A stretch of DNA of 64,000 nt from Endozoicomonas sp. SCSIO W0465 (GCF_023716865.1 NZ_CP092417.1:3822001-3886000), one strand, 5' to 3'. Numbered from the stretch's first letter, positions 33,239 to 43,407 are shown. The notes: generated by a model from the sequence alone, not told the origin. Numbers and translations: made by a program.

Positions 33239-34792
33239 TTATTGATAGCAAATAGCGCCACGAATATTTTCGTGATCATCATGCAAGGGACCTGTCGTTT
33301 GTTTTAACTGTGGCTCCAATGGCATCAGGTCTTTGCCTGACTGGAGGATTGATCGGACATTTTTTAACCGATAACCCCCGATGTTCCTGGCATGGGCGCA
33401 GGCGTTGTTGAGTCGTTCAGTTCCATATTCCCGCTGCAGGTTTAGCAGCCCCAATGAAGCTCGATAGGCTTGTTCAGGATGCTCCTTGCTATCCAGCAGT
33501 GATTGAATAAAACAATAGACTTCCTGACCAATGTCGTTAGCCCAGTTAAGTAAACGCTCAGGCGTCCAATCCTGATGGTGACGATGTCGTTCCGGCATAT
33601 GAACTGCTAACGTCGTAAATCCACGTGTGTGCTTGCGAGCGTGGCTGGCCACCACTTTACCGTTAGCGTAGATCGTGACGCAGTGCTCAGTCGCCTGTAC
33701 TTCTACTTCCTGCCTGGCAAGCTGATGGGGAACCGAGTAGGCGTGCCCCTTGCAGATAATATGATAATCCACATTCACCCGGGCCTTGATAAACTCAGCG
33801 AACACAAAAGATTGCTTCGGCAGTGGCTTGAGGGCTGGTTCATCCAGTTGTTCAAACGCACTACGTCGCGTTCCTGGCAACTGCTTAAAGGGCTTCAGGT
33901 TCAGTTCGATTAACAGCTCACGTATCCGCAGGTTCAGCTCTGCCAGGGTAAAGAACATTTCATGACGAAGCCTGGCCAGTATCCACCGCTCCACTACCTG
34001 TACACCGACTTCTGCTTTGGCCTTGTCTTTGGGTTTGTAGGGGCGTGCCGGAATGACTGCCACCTGGTAGTGACAAGCCAGGTGCTGGTATGATGGGTTG
34101 AGATCCGGCTCGTACCGACAGGCTTTGATAACTGCGCACTTTGGGTTGTCTGGCACAACAATTTCTGGCACCCCACCAAAGAACTCAAAGGCCCGTTCAT
34201 GAGACCCCAGCCAGTCCTCTGTTTTTTGTGACAGAGTCGCTTCAGCGTAGGTATAGTTGGACGCTCCCAGCACTGCCACAAATATCTGGGCATTGTGGGC
34301 AATTTCGCCGGTGTCCGGGTTGATGATTGGCATGGTTGGCCCGGCATAATCAACAAATAACTTTTCACCTGCATTGTGCAGCTGTCGCATAGATCGCTTT
34401 TGACAACCACGCCACTGATTGTAACGGTGACAGTACTGGGCATAGCTGTAGGCATTGAGGGGGTGGGCCTGACAGTATTCTTCCCAGAGTCGTTGTTTGG
34501 TCACTTCCTTGCGCTTCAGTTCCTGATGCACCTCAGCCCAGTCAGGATCAATCAACCCTTTTCGATTGGCTATCGAGGCATCGGGAAACAGCGCCTGAAT
34601 AAGCTCAGGCTCAGATATATCCTCTGCCAGGGGCCAGCTTAATTCCGATTCCTGAAAGGCCTTAACGTAGTTGGATACCGTCCCCACACTGACCCGTACA
34701 CTGCGGGAAATTTGTCGGAAGCTGAGTTGGCTGCCAAACCGCATCCGGAGTATTTCTAGTAGCTTACGCATGGTAATCCTGTTTTCTGTCAT
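33239..34792 (-). CDS. istA: IS21 transposase IstA
   Basis: From ATG 34792 the protein has 517 residues; the open frame continues upstream to 34846. It has an N-terminal helix-turn-helix (SFRQISRSVRVSVGTVSNYV), then the rve DDE domain with KLFVDYAGPTMPI (first Asp), VPDNPKCAVIKA (second Asp), and YKPKDKAKAEVGVQVVERWI (Glu), and a C-terminal beta domain. It appears intact, but the element's outer end is displaced by IS66-B. Confidence 0.92.
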   Translation of the reverse strand: MTENRITMRKLLEILRMRFGSQLSFRQISRSVRVSVGTVSNYVKAFQESELSWPLAEDISEPELIQALFPDASIANRKGLIDPDWAEVHQELKRKEVTKQRLWEEYCQAHPLNAYSYAQYCHRYNQWRGCQKRSMRQLHNAGEKLFVDYAGPTMPIINPDTGEIAHNAQIFVAVLGASNYTYAEATLSQKTEDWLGSHERAFEFFGGVPEIVVPDNPKCAVIKACRYEPDLNPSYQHLACHYQVAVIPARPYKPKDKAKAEVGVQVVERWILARLRHEMFFTLAELNLRIRELLIELNLKPFKQLPGTRRSAFEQLDEPALKPLPKQSFVFAEFIKARVNVDYHIICKGHAYSVPHQLARQEVEVQATEHCVTIYANGKVVASHARKHTRGFTTLAVHMPERHRHHQDWTPERLLNWANDIGQEVYCFIQSLLDSKEHPEQAYRASLGLLNLQREYGTERLNNACAHARNIGGYRLKNVRSILQSGKDLMPLEPQLKQTTGPLHDDHENIRGAICYQ

Positions 34793-34950
34793 GGCCGGTT
34801 CCCTCTCTTGGTACAGATAAGAACGGCCAAAGTTATGGAAAATCAATGCATAAGAAGATATTTGTTAGCTGTATTAGACCGGTTTATGGTCTGTTGAACA
34901 GCGTTTCTGGAAGCTTGAACGGTGATTCTGGAAATCATCAAAAAGTGTTC

Positions 34951-36558
34951 GTAACTATTCAGCACTGAGCAAAGGCATATTACAGTAATTCCGAACAGCT
35001 CTATGAAGTGATTGATATATGTCCATTCCCTGTTTTCTGGCAGACGACAAATAGCTGCGAATCCGTGCAAACATAGAACCACCGTCTGCACTCCTGAAGC
35101 AGCCTGAGATTTTCTGCTTTAACTTGGCCATTCGAACATCCCGCTCACTGCCATTGTTATCGAAGGGAATGGTAAAATCTGACATGAAGCGCAGTGTCTC
35201 AGCCTTGAACTCAGTGAGTCGTTTGAAGAGATTGTAAGCTTTAGTATTCTTGACTTTCTTGCGCTTAAGCTCCTCTCGTTGCTTCTCCATATAGACGACT
35301 TCTTTCATTAGAGCCCGCTGAAGCAACCGGTCATAAATCTTCTCGATTCGTTCACAGACAACACTTGGCATCTGTAGCATACCTATGGTCTTAAAGCCCT
35401 TGCAGTAATGCCAGGAAAGCCTCAGTAGCTTCATCAATCGCAACGCCAGTTGATTGCTGTCCCTATCAACAACACCCAAAAGCTCCCTCAGGTGATGGGC
35501 ATTGCAAAGTACGTGAGTTGCCGCATATGCAAAATAGGATTTCCAATGATCATGAACCAGAACGCCTGCAAATGTTAGCAGTATGCCCATCGTGTCCATG
35601 GCCTCACGACCTCGCTTTTCAGACAAGTAGTAGAGCGTCCATTGTTCATCCCGCATAACGTGTAGCCAGTGCAAAGAGCCCTCGGCCCGCATACCCGTTT
35701 CATCGGCTCCGGCAACAGACGATTCCCGCAAGGCGTCACGAATAACCTCTTCAGTAGAAGCCAGATTTTCATAGGTTCTGGCCACAAAATTGGCGACAGT
35801 GCCTGCACTTACACTCATTTTATAGAGAGTATTAAAATACTCTGACACGCGCTTAAAAGGCAGGAAATGGTATTGGTTAAGATAGACGGCCATAGCCTGT
35901 GTGGCTGAGCCATATTGTGCGGCAGCGGTAACACCTTCCGGGAATTCAGCCTGATTCCGACAACCACAAGTGCAGATTTTTACTTCAGCTCTATGGGCCG
36001 TTACTTCAAATTCACCCGGTCTCCCTGGTTCAAACACCTGTCGTTCAATATATTTGACCGGCTCACTATCAAGAAGAGACGCCTGACATTTATTGCATTC
36101 TTTAACCGGAAGGTACTCAATATAGTCAGGGATATCGACCTGTTTAAGACAAGTGCCCTGATGCCCTTTCTTTCCACCGGCTTTATTACCAGAAGACTGT
36201 CTCAGACTTTTAGGATTGGGTTTTTCATCCGATGGATCGGTACCTTTATCTGCGGAAAGGTCGTCAGAATGATCTGGAGAATTACTGTTTTTACAAGGTT
36301 TTTGATAACCATCAGACGATGGCGGCTTGCTGCTGTTTTGACTGTTCTTGCCAACCTTTTCTTCCAATTCTCGACATCGCTCTTCCAGACAGGCAACTCT
36401 CATCCGCAGCTCTGCATTCTCTTTCAAGAGAATCTCAGCCGACATAGTTGCGGGTAGTTCTGGAATCATGCTGGCGAATATTGTGGAAAAATGGTGCTTA
36501 AGAGGATGGTATAAAAATCAGAAAATTCCAGATTTATGTGGGGGTGCTGAACAGTTAC
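34951..36558 (-). mobile_element. IS66-family element B (intact, 8-bp target duplication)
   Basis: The ends are GTAACTATTCAGCAC at 34951 and the complementary GTGCTGAACAGTTAC ending at 36558. The exact duplication AAGTGTTC lies at 34943-34950 and 36559-36566. It is inserted in the IS21 right-end repeat region. A 5'-truncated copy in the other orientation lies at 51224-52483. Confidence 0.93.
34955..36469 (-). CDS. IS66-family transposase, element B
   Basis: This 504-residue protein has an N-terminal coiled coil (ENAELRMRVACLEERCRELEEKVG), a linker with KNSQNSSKPPSSDG (the conserved SS.PPSSD IS66 motif), a zinc-binding region (CNKCQ ... CTCGC), and a DDE domain with VAGADETGMRAEG, VHDHWKSYF and IPFDNNGSERDVRMAKLKQKISGCFRS. 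It appears intact and is distinct from element A. Confidence 0.93.
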   Translation of the reverse strand: MIPELPATMSAEILLKENAELRMRVACLEERCRELEEKVGKNSQNSSKPPSSDGYQKPCKNSNSPDHSDDLSADKGTDPSDEKPNPKSLRQSSGNKAGGKKGHQGTCLKQVDIPDYIEYLPVKECNKCQASLLDSEPVKYIERQVFEPGRPGEFEVTAHRAEVKICTCGCRNQAEFPEGVTAAAQYGSATQAMAVYLNQYHFLPFKRVSEYFNTLYKMSVSAGTVANFVARTYENLASTEEVIRDALRESSVAGADETGMRAEGSLHWLHVMRDEQWTLYYLSEKRGREAMDTMGILLTFAGVLVHDHWKSYFAYAATHVLCNAHHLRELLGVVDRDSNQLALRLMKLLRLSWHYCKGFKTIGMLQMPSVVCERIEKIYDRLLQRALMKEVVYMEKQREELKRKKVKNTKAYNLFKRLTEFKAETLRFMSDFTIPFDNNGSERDVRMAKLKQKISGCFRSADGGSMFARIRSYLSSARKQGMDIYQSLHRAVRNYCNMPLLSAE

Positions 36559-36650
36559 AAGTGTTCAAAAGAAACCAGAATAGGTGTTCAAGTGTTACCA
36601 GAATGGGTGTTCAAGTGTTACCAGAATGAGTGTTCAAGAGTTACCAGAAT

Positions 36651-37655
36651 ATGCAGACTCTTCAGGTAAATCTTCTCTTCACTGCATTTCAAGGGCGTTG
36701 CTCTCGTTGCGGTAATATAGAAACAGTCACGCCTCCGGGGCTTGCACCTAAAGCTCAAGCAACAGAGCGACTTAAAAGGCATGTCAGCCATCTATGCCGC
36801 TATATGCCATGTGACAAGGTTCCTGAATTCATTGCTATCTCTGGCGGCACCGCTCGTCGCTGGGATAAAGAGATGCTCATGAAGATGCTGCCTGCACCCA
36901 AGCGGGATGGTATTCGCGCTCTTCTTATCGATGAAAAATCCATTGGTAAGGGGCATCATTTTTTAACCGTTGCTCTGAATGCTGATACCGGTGAAACGCT
37001 GTTCCTTGGTGAAGGAAAAAAGAAAGAAGTTCTGGATCGGTTCCTTTCCAGTCTGACAGAAGAACAAAAAGCAAGCATTGAATGCGTTGGTATTGACCGT
37101 GGTGGAAGCTATCAGGCTTCAGTGAGAGAGCATCTGCCAAACGCCGATATTGTATACGACAAGTTTCATATTATTGCCAATTACAACGATGTGATTGACC
37201 AAATCAGGCGCAGGGAGTGGCGACAGGCAGAAGAAGAGGACAAGCCGTTTATCAAAGGGCAACGCTTTAACCTGTTCAGAAATCCTGAGAATTTAACACC
37301 AAAAGGGCAAAGTAATCTGAAGGAGTTGTTAGCCATGAATGAGGATCTCAATCAGGCATATATCCTGAAAGATATGCTAAAACAGCTATGGACGTACAAA
37401 TATAAAGCCTGTGCCAGAAAGTGCCTGGACAACTGGATAGCACTTGCCAAAGAAACAGGGATATCCGAGTTAAAGAAGTTCGCCAAGGGGTTAGACAGAG
37501 CTAGAGAAGGGTTACTGTCATACTGCCAGCATCGTATAACCAGCGCGAAAATCGAAGCCTTCAATGGGGTTATCAAACGGATCATCTATAAAGCATGCGG
37601 TTACAATGACCTTGATTACCTATATTTGAAAATTAGACAGGAGGCTCTGAAATGA
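36651..37655 (+). pseudogene. ISL3 transposase, C-terminal fragment
   Basis: About 334 residues contain the DDE domain: RALLIDEKSIGKGH (first Asp), IECVGIDRGGSYQASVREHLPNADIVYDKFHI (second Asp region) and SAKIEAFNGVIKRIIYKACGY (Glu). With the 71-residue fragment at 32183 this reconstructs a ~405-residue ISL3 transposase in frame. The GRCSRCG near its start supplies the second zinc pair. Confidence 0.87.
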
Positions 37656-37678
37656 TCAGCCAACCTGTAAAAGCCCCC

Positions 37679-37705
37679 AAAAAAGCCCCACCAAAGGCAG
37701 GGCTT
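37679..37705 (-). terminator. Rho-independent terminator of the yccA-type gene
   Basis: Read on the minus strand, AAGCCC ... GGGCTT forms a stem followed by six T residues (complement of 37679-37684). It lies 22 bp after the stop of the gene at 37727. The ISL3 element ends at the base next to the T-tract. Confidence 0.7.
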
Positions 37706-37726
37706 GAAAAAAGCAAAAACTAGAAA

Positions 37727-38407
37727 TCAGTCGTCACTGGAAGCACCCAGCAGGTGAAGCAGTGCCGTGAACAGGTTATAAATATCCAGGTAAAGTGAAA
37801 CAGTGGCCCGGATATAGTTGGTTTCTCCACCATGAATAATACGACTGGTGTCAAACAGGATAAAACCAGACATCAGCAGCACAATCAGGGCGGAAAGAGC
37901 CATACTGGCAGCGGGGATGTTAAAGAAGATCAGGGCGATACTTGCAACTACAGCCACGATCAAACCAACCATCAGAAAGCCACCCATGAAGGAAAAGTCC
38001 TTACGGGTCGTCAGAACATAGCCGGAAAGCGCAAAGAAAACCACGGCTGTTCCACCTAAGGCCTGCATAATCAGGGATGGACCGTTAGCCATACCCAGGT
38101 AATGGTTAAGCATTGGCCCCAATGCTGCACCCAGCACACCGGTAAAGGCAAAAACAGCGACGATACCCTTGGCAGAATCAGCGGTCTTGTTAACGACAAA
38201 CAATAAGCCAAAACCAACCAGAGAAAGAATAAGCGCCGTCATCTGGCTGATCTGCAGAGCCATGGCAACGCCGGCAGTGACAGCACTGAACAGCAGCGTC
38301 ATGCCCAGCAGCATATAGGTATTGCGAAGCACCTTGTTGATTTCAACGCCAGCGCCCAGGCCAGTGGAAGTAGCGGTCATTACGGGTTTGCGATCCATCT
38401 TTATCAT
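37727..38407 (-). CDS. Bax inhibitor-1/YccA family membrane protein
   Basis: This 226-residue protein has seven predicted transmembrane segments and the UPF0005/BI-1 signatures, including FILFDTSRIIHGGETNYIRATVSLYLDIYNLF near the C-terminus (the conserved Asp pair implicated in ion leak). In E. coli, YccA interacts with FtsH. The start may be MIKM at 38407 or MDRK at 38398. A terminator follows at 37679. It is a single gene. Confidence 0.92.
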   Translation of the reverse strand: MIKMDRKPVMTATSTGLGAGVEINKVLRNTYMLLGMTLLFSAVTAGVAMALQISQMTALILSLVGFGLLFVVNKTADSAKGIVAVFAFTGVLGAALGPMLNHYLGMANGPSLIMQALGGTAVVFFALSGYVLTTRKDFSFMGGFLMVGLIVAVVASIALIFFNIPAASMALSALIVLLMSGFILFDTSRIIHGGETNYIRATVSLYLDIYNLFTALLHLLGASSDD

Positions 38408-38605
38408 TCCTCTGTAATAGATGTAATACAGAACATTATATCAGACCAATTTACTGGGGCTATAGTTTTAACCATTCCTGACATTTTGCATACCTCAATA
38501 TCATTCACTATCTTTCAGATTCCCTGAGCAGGGAGCATAGAAAAAGATTACCGTTTATCAAGGCGTTGACAGAATTCTGATTTCAGGTAGTATTTCTCTC
38601 GTCGC

Positions 38606-38696
38606 GGAGGGATGGCTGAGCGGTTGAAAGCACCGGTCTTGAAAACCGGCGTGGGTTAATAGCCCACCCAGGGTTCGAATCCCTGTCCCTCCGCCA
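38606..38696 (+). tRNA. tRNA-Ser(UGA), first copy
   Basis: It has an 88-nt body plus encoded CCA. The acceptor stem pairs GGAGGGA with TCCCTCC; the anticodon loop CTTGAAA gives anticodon TGA. A long variable arm (GTGGGTTAATAGCCCAC) is the class II mark of tRNA-Ser. The T loop is GGTTCGAATCC. Confidence 0.97.
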
Positions 38697-38742
38697 TATC
38701 AGCATAATTTCTTACGCGACCCGCGAAAGAAAAAAGTCCTGT

Positions 38743-38833
38743 GGAGGGATGGCTGAGCGGTTGAAAGCACTGGTCTTGAAAACCAGCGTAGGTTAATAGC
38801 CTACCCAGGGTTCGAATCCCTGTCCCTCCGCCA
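38743..38833 (+). tRNA. tRNA-Ser(UGA), second copy (island attachment gene)
   Basis: It has the same structure as the first copy, 46 bp downstream of it, with compensatory changes in the anticodon stem (CTGGT...ACCAG) and variable arm (GTAGG...CCTAC). Its 3' part is duplicated at 52850-52909, and an integrase gene lies 215 bp downstream, so this is the left attachment site of a genomic island. Confidence 0.97.
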
Positions 38834-39048
38834 TTTCTTATTTTCCCTGTTTGACAAATCATCATTGTCTGATCTCCTACCTTGAAAATGACCGGTGAAA
38901 CGGTCAAAAATTTCACCACGGTGAAACTTCTGCCCAAAACCATCGTTTTATAATCGCCCTTTTTTCTTTTCCTGATAGACAATTACAATGGCCTGCGGAA
39001 CAATCGTACGGTGAAATTTTGCTGTTTTTGGCCCTTCCTGACCAAATC

Positions 39049-40083
39049 CTAAACACTGTCGTTTACTAGCTCTGAAAATGGCACCGTGCGTTCATACTTT
39101 TTACTGCGCAGATACATACGGGTTGTCTTCACATTATCATGCCCAAGATTCGTCGATGCGGCCTCTACCCCCACCTTCTCCTCCACCAGCGTCGCGTGAG
39201 TGGCACGGATATCATGTTCATGAAAACGCTCAAGCAACGGACCTTCCTCAGCAGACAATGCCTTCGCCATACTCTGCTTCCAGCGATCGCTGAACGTTCC
39301 TTTTTTTAATGCCAGACCATCTCGGCCACACATCAGGTAATCACTGTCCACCTTATTGAATGAACGAATTCTCGCTACCACTGAACGGAGGTGGTCCGTC
39401 CAGGGAAAGAAAAGCCGTTTACCGGTTTTTCCCGTTCGCACCCGAATACCGTCATCAAAGAAATGCTTTTTCATGTTGAGATTCAGCAAATCCTCCTGCC
39501 GTAAGCCGATCTCCAGTTTCAGCTCCGTATAGGCAGCAATGAAAGGCGAAGCATGGTGTTTAAAGACCTCCAGCTCAGCCAGGGTCGGCAGTCGCTCCCT
39601 GGGCTTCAGTTGATGCCGGATAATACCATCCACCGGATTCGCACTATTCATCATACCCCAGACTCTCGCACGTCTAAGTGCCTGGCTCAGAGTACTTGCT
39701 TCCTGGTTCGCCTGACTGGGACTGCTCTTACCCCGCAGGTCCACATAAGCCTGCACCATGGCCGTTGTAATCTGATCCGGCTCCATATGACCGAAACTGC
39801 GCCACAACCGCTTCAGGTGTTCCTTCTTATCCTTTTGGGTGCGGGTTCCCAGTGTCGGCACTACTTCCTGCTCATAACGATCAAACAGCCGCTTCATCCC
39901 GGTCATCAATCCCGAATTCTTATCAATTCGGTCAAACAGTTCTGCCAGCACCTTCAAAGCCTGATCGTAACTGTTCAGCACCCCCACATAAATCTGACTC
40001 TTGATCACATCTCTCCAGCGCTGAACTGCCGGGCTATCTGCCAGGTTTTTACCCGATCCTGCAATTTCGCCCAGCCTTCCCAT
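39049..40083 (-). pseudogene. Tyrosine-recombinase integrase, N-terminally truncated by an IS
   Basis: The native part runs from 39993 down to 39049 (about 314 residues). Catalytic residues are visible: Arg in EIGLRQEDLLNL, HEHDIRATHA (His, Arg), LGHDNVKTTRMYLR (His, Tyr). The first ~30 residues of the open frame are encoded by the end of the Tn5-like IS, which replaced the natural N-terminal arm-binding region. A chimeric protein could still be made. It would have driven integration at tRNA-Ser. Confidence 0.85.
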
Positions 40084-41347
40084 ACCACTAACCAGCCGGG
40101 CTGCCCTGTATGCTTTGAATCACCCCAACCACCAAGCCGAGCAATCGTTTGAAGCAGCCAAGTGACTGTTGGCGGCTTATCGGGCAACGCTTTTTTTTCA
40201 TAGGTTAGCCAGAGAACCTGCCATTCATCATCACTGACCACCTCATTCGCGAGTGTTTTTTCACTCCAAAGCTTTCTGTCTTTGTGCTGCCTGTCATTCG
40301 GTAACATTAATGCTTCACGGATTTGCATTAGTCTGACAGCGACAAACATTAATATGACCGCAAGTCGTTCAATGTTATCCGGAGATTGCAGACGAAGCCT
40401 TTCTACTCCTGCTCCCGATTTCCAAGCCTTATGGAACTCTTCTATTCGCCATCGGAGCTCGTAAAATCGAATGATAGAGCGACAGTCTTCGAATGTTTCA
40501 ATATCTTCAGTTGTCAATAGTACCCAGTGCAAACGGTCTTCGGAGTCATTGCCAATCTCTTCAGCCGACACAATATTCATAGTTACCGGTTCCGGCCTGC
40601 CGCCTGGCCTTTGCGGCGCCTGTATTGTCATCTTCTTTCTTTTGACCTGCAGCGTTGCCTTTCGCTTCTTTCTACCTCCTTTTTGAGGAACCACTATCGT
40701 ATATTTCCCCAACACTTCAGTCTGAGCTAAGGAATCAAATAATAAGAGTTCGCCATCCACCAGGATTCTGTTTTGTGTAGCTCTTACAACAAACCGCTGT
40801 CGGTTATCCAGTTTGTAGTGCATATATTCGTATATATCCGCCTCCCGGTCGCAAACACTGATGATGTCAGGCATTTTACCCCCCATCCTTTGTTCTGTGT
40901 TTTCAGAGGCTCTTTGCCACTTAAAGCTTTCCTTTCCCTCGTAAGGTAGCTGACGACGTTGGTTCTTTTTCCCCCGCTGAACGTCCTCTCTAACCCATCG
41001 TTCTTGATCAATAAGCCCAATGCTTCGCTCTGTATCCGCATCAACCAAGAAGACAGAGTGGACGTGGAATCCTCTGGTTTTAGAGCCTTCAGGACCTCCA
41101 AGATCACCAAGCTCGGATCTGACAGCATGTTTATAACCCAGGGTTGTTGTATCTTCGAGAGCCAGAAGTAGGCGAGACTGTCTCGCTATTTTGGCAGTTG
41201 CCTGAAAGCCTGCCTCAGCTATTGCTTCAGGCTTTACGGCCTCATTCTCAATCAGCCGGTAAGCTCCAGTTACCAGTGCGGTATAACCTTCGCATGAAGA
41301 TGACAAAGAATTACCGGTATGAGCTGAAAGCTCGGCAGCAACTTTGA
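40005..41347 (-). CDS. Tn5-like transposase, exon 2
   Basis: This is the major part of an IS50-type transposase, from TC-AAA-GTT (VKVAAELSAHTG) to the end. It shows LLALEDTTTLGYKH (first Asp), ISVCDREADIYEYM (second Asp) and the YREK signature YELRWRIEEFHKAWK with the catalytic Glu, and a C-terminal LGGWGDSKHTGQPGW as in Tn5. Upstream of 41347 the open frame continues into intron sequence, which is not part of the protein. Joined to exon 1 it gives ~475 residues. Confidence 0.9.
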
Positions 41348-43278
41348 ATCGGGTAAGGGCCGGTCTTTCTCCAGCCCTCCCCACAGCACCCGGCATGCGG
41401 GTCCGCACCGGGCGGTTCAACGATGATGGTGAAACCTGATCCATAAGTCTTTCAATGAAACAAGCCCAATTTTCGCGAGGTAACTGTTATTCAGTGCCTG
41501 TTGTACCGCATAGGTTTTACTCAGACGGTAATACCCTTTGCTGCTGGCTGCGATCTTGGCGGCGTTAATTTTATCAACGCCTAACCTGACCAGATTCTTA
41601 AAACGGGTTTTCGGCTTGCGCCATTGCTTCAGAAAGCAGCAACGGATTCGCCGACGTATCCATTGATCCAGCAGGGGAATTGGTCGGTGATATTCCGATA
41701 ACCGGAAATACCCCATCCAACCCCGGATATATTGTGCCAATTTGCGTAACCGATGTTGCATTGAGACACCCCAGCGACGACTGGTCAACTTGAGTATCCG
41801 GTATTTGAATCGGTCCAGACACTTCTGGGCCCAGCGAACTTTCTTCCCTGTGAAGGTGAAACTCAGGAATTCGCTTTCTGTTGCTTTCACAACTTTACTT
41901 TTCCGGGAGTTAATCTTCAGTTTCAATTTGCGTTCAATGAATTGGGTAATGCTGTGCATCACCCGATCCCCTGCACGCTGACTTTTGACGAGAATCACAA
42001 AATCATCACAGTATCTTGCAAAGCAATGACCCCGATATTCAAGCTCCTTGTCGAGTTCGTCGAGGACCACATTAGACAGCAAGGGTGATAAAGGCCCACC
42101 CTGTGGCATGCCAACCCTGGTCGGGTAGACATTGCCCTCAATCATGACACCGGAGCGCAGGTAGCTACCAATCAGTTTCAGAAGGCGTTTGTCGCGGACC
42201 TTACGGGAGACCCTCGACATCAAAACGTCGTGATTAACCGTATCAAAGAATTTACTCAGATCAACGTCAACAGCGTAATGAAGCCCCCGGTTGATCAACT
42301 GCTTAACCTGACGGACTCCGTCGTGTGCTGACCGTCCCGGTCGGTAGCCGAAGCTGTTTGGAGAGAAACCCGGATCAAAGACAGGGGTCAGCACCTGCAC
42401 AATGGCCTGCTGTATGACCCTATCCATCACGGTAGGGATTCCCAGCAAACGCTCACCGCCGTCCGGCTTTTCTATAACATGTCGGCGCACGGGTGATGGC
42501 TGGTAGGTTCCGTCCAATAAGGCTTGACGCACTGAAGGCCAATGCTGTTTGGCAAAGTCTGGATAAGCTTCAATAGTGACTCCATCAATACCCGGAGCAC
42601 CCTTGTTGCTTTTGACCTGTTTCCATGCACTTGCCAGATTAGCCGGTTCAAGTACGCAATTTAGTAGATCATGGTTCAAAGCTGGTTAAAGATTCTGTCG
42701 CCAAGTACGGTGAGTCGCCGGACGGCTGCATCGCCTTGAGGGAATCAGTCTCCTCTTTGTCGTCGATGTTCGGCCCTTCGCTAACGACTTCCCATCCGTT
42801 AATGGCTTCTGTCGTACAGCTACTATGGCCTCTGCTGACTTCTGTCCAATCACCACGCGGAGTTACCTCTGCTGGCGCTATTGGTTGCCATCGGGTTTGC
42901 TCGAACAGGATGATGAGACCTGTTCGCCGAGCCTGTTGTAACCAGTGGCTGAGAACTGGGAATTACCAATCGCATGTTGAACAGATCTCCCCGGATAAGG
43001 ACATGAACTTTCAGTGCACAACCGCCGCATTTACCGTGTCTCACGAACCATAGGGCTTTGTGATCCTTGGCTCACTCGCCCAGAGACTCAGCCTTATATG
43101 CGATTTCTGTACGTCGGCTCGCACCTTTGCACTCAGACTGCCTCCGCACAGCCCCTCGCGGGACTGCACTTGCCTTAAGCTAGTGGTTGTCATCAGCAGG
43201 CGTCTTTACCGCCAGTCAGATGTAGGTTCTCCCACAGGGGACTTTCACCCCATCAGTTCATGCCCATGCCGGGCGTAC
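41348..43278 (-). mobile_element. Group II intron (1931 nt) inside the Tn5-like transposase gene
   Basis: On the minus strand the intron starts GTACGCCCGGCATGGGC at 43278 and ends CCCTTACCCGAT at 41348. Domain V is recognisable at 41383-41416, directly after the stop of the reverse-transcriptase gene. Domain I and the other RNA domains occupy the 600 bases 42680-43278. Splicing joins ...CGACTTG to TCAAAG..., restoring R-L-V-K-V-A-A-E in the host transposase, a strong check on both boundaries. Confidence 0.92.
41417..42679 (-). CDS. ltrA: Group II intron reverse transcriptase/maturase
   Basis: This 420-residue LtrA-like protein has RT domains with KGAPGIDGVTIEAY, FGYRPGRSAHDGV, DVDLSKFFDTVNHD, MPQGGPLSPLLSNVVLDELD, and the active-site box RYCDDFVIL. 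It is followed by the maturase (GIIM) region RKLAQYIRGWMGYFRL. No HNH endonuclease domain is present. It promotes splicing and retrohoming of the intron that encodes it. It appears intact. Confidence 0.95.
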   Translation of the reverse strand: MNHDLLNCVLEPANLASAWKQVKSNKGAPGIDGVTIEAYPDFAKQHWPSVRQALLDGTYQPSPVRRHVIEKPDGGERLLGIPTVMDRVIQQAIVQVLTPVFDPGFSPNSFGYRPGRSAHDGVRQVKQLINRGLHYAVDVDLSKFFDTVNHDVLMSRVSRKVRDKRLLKLIGSYLRSGVMIEGNVYPTRVGMPQGGPLSPLLSNVVLDELDKELEYRGHCFARYCDDFVILVKSQRAGDRVMHSITQFIERKLKLKINSRKSKVVKATESEFLSFTFTGKKVRWAQKCLDRFKYRILKLTSRRWGVSMQHRLRKLAQYIRGWMGYFRLSEYHRPIPLLDQWIRRRIRCCFLKQWRKPKTRFKNLVRLGVDKINAAKIAASSKGYYRLSKTYAVQQALNNSYLAKIGLVSLKDLWIRFHHHR

Positions 43279-43363
43279 CAAGTCGTTTTGTACGTCGAGT
43301 ATCGCCCAAATCAGCACATCCAAAAGTTAGTTCTGACCATGGTTTAGGAGAAAGTGGAAGCAT
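43279..43363 (-). CDS. Tn5-like transposase, exon 1
   Basis: These 85 nt start at ATG 43363 and encode MLPLSPKPWSELTFGCADLG and then DTRRTKRL plus one base, which matches the N-terminus expected of an IS50-type transposase (W.E..FG.ADLGD.RRTKRL). The last G joins the TC of exon 2 to make Val in frame. This exon is too short to appear as an ORF of its own. Confidence 0.88.
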
Positions 43364-43407
43364 GACCTGTTTTATCAGTGAGAAATGATAGAACAAGGTA
43401 GCTATTT

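Larger units (their letters stand above)
32397..36649 (-). mobile_element. IS21-family element interrupted by IS66-B
   Basis: It is bounded by inverted ends built on TTCTGGT.A.CTTGAACAC. The right end holds three 23-bp tandem copies at 36582-36604, 36605-36627 and 36628-36650 (core GTGTTCAAGTGTTACCAGAAT), like the multiple transposase sites of IS21 ends; the left end has two. TAT is present on both flanks as a possible short duplication. It carries istA and istB on the minus strand. The IS66-B insertion separates istA from its upstream end. Confidence 0.85.
32080..37678 (+). mobile_element. ISL3-family element interrupted by IS21 (itself containing IS66)
   Basis: The inverted ends are GGGGGCTTTTACAGGTTGGC at 32080 and its complement ending at 37678. 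The flanking sequence is A-rich on both sides (AAAAAA), compatible with a short AT target. The transposase is split at codon ~71. The right end abuts the T-tract of the yccA-type terminator. Removing the inner elements gives an ISL3 of about 1.35 kb, the normal family size. Confidence 0.88.

Noticed and set aside
36651..37655. A complete stand-alone transposase
   Set aside because: It lacks the N-terminal zinc-finger part, which lies at 32183-32396 on the far side of IS21; the two join in frame.
40005..41444. Native transposase N-terminus beginning MDQVSPSSLN
   Set aside because: That segment is read from intron domains V and VI; the true N-terminus is exon 1 at 43279-43363.
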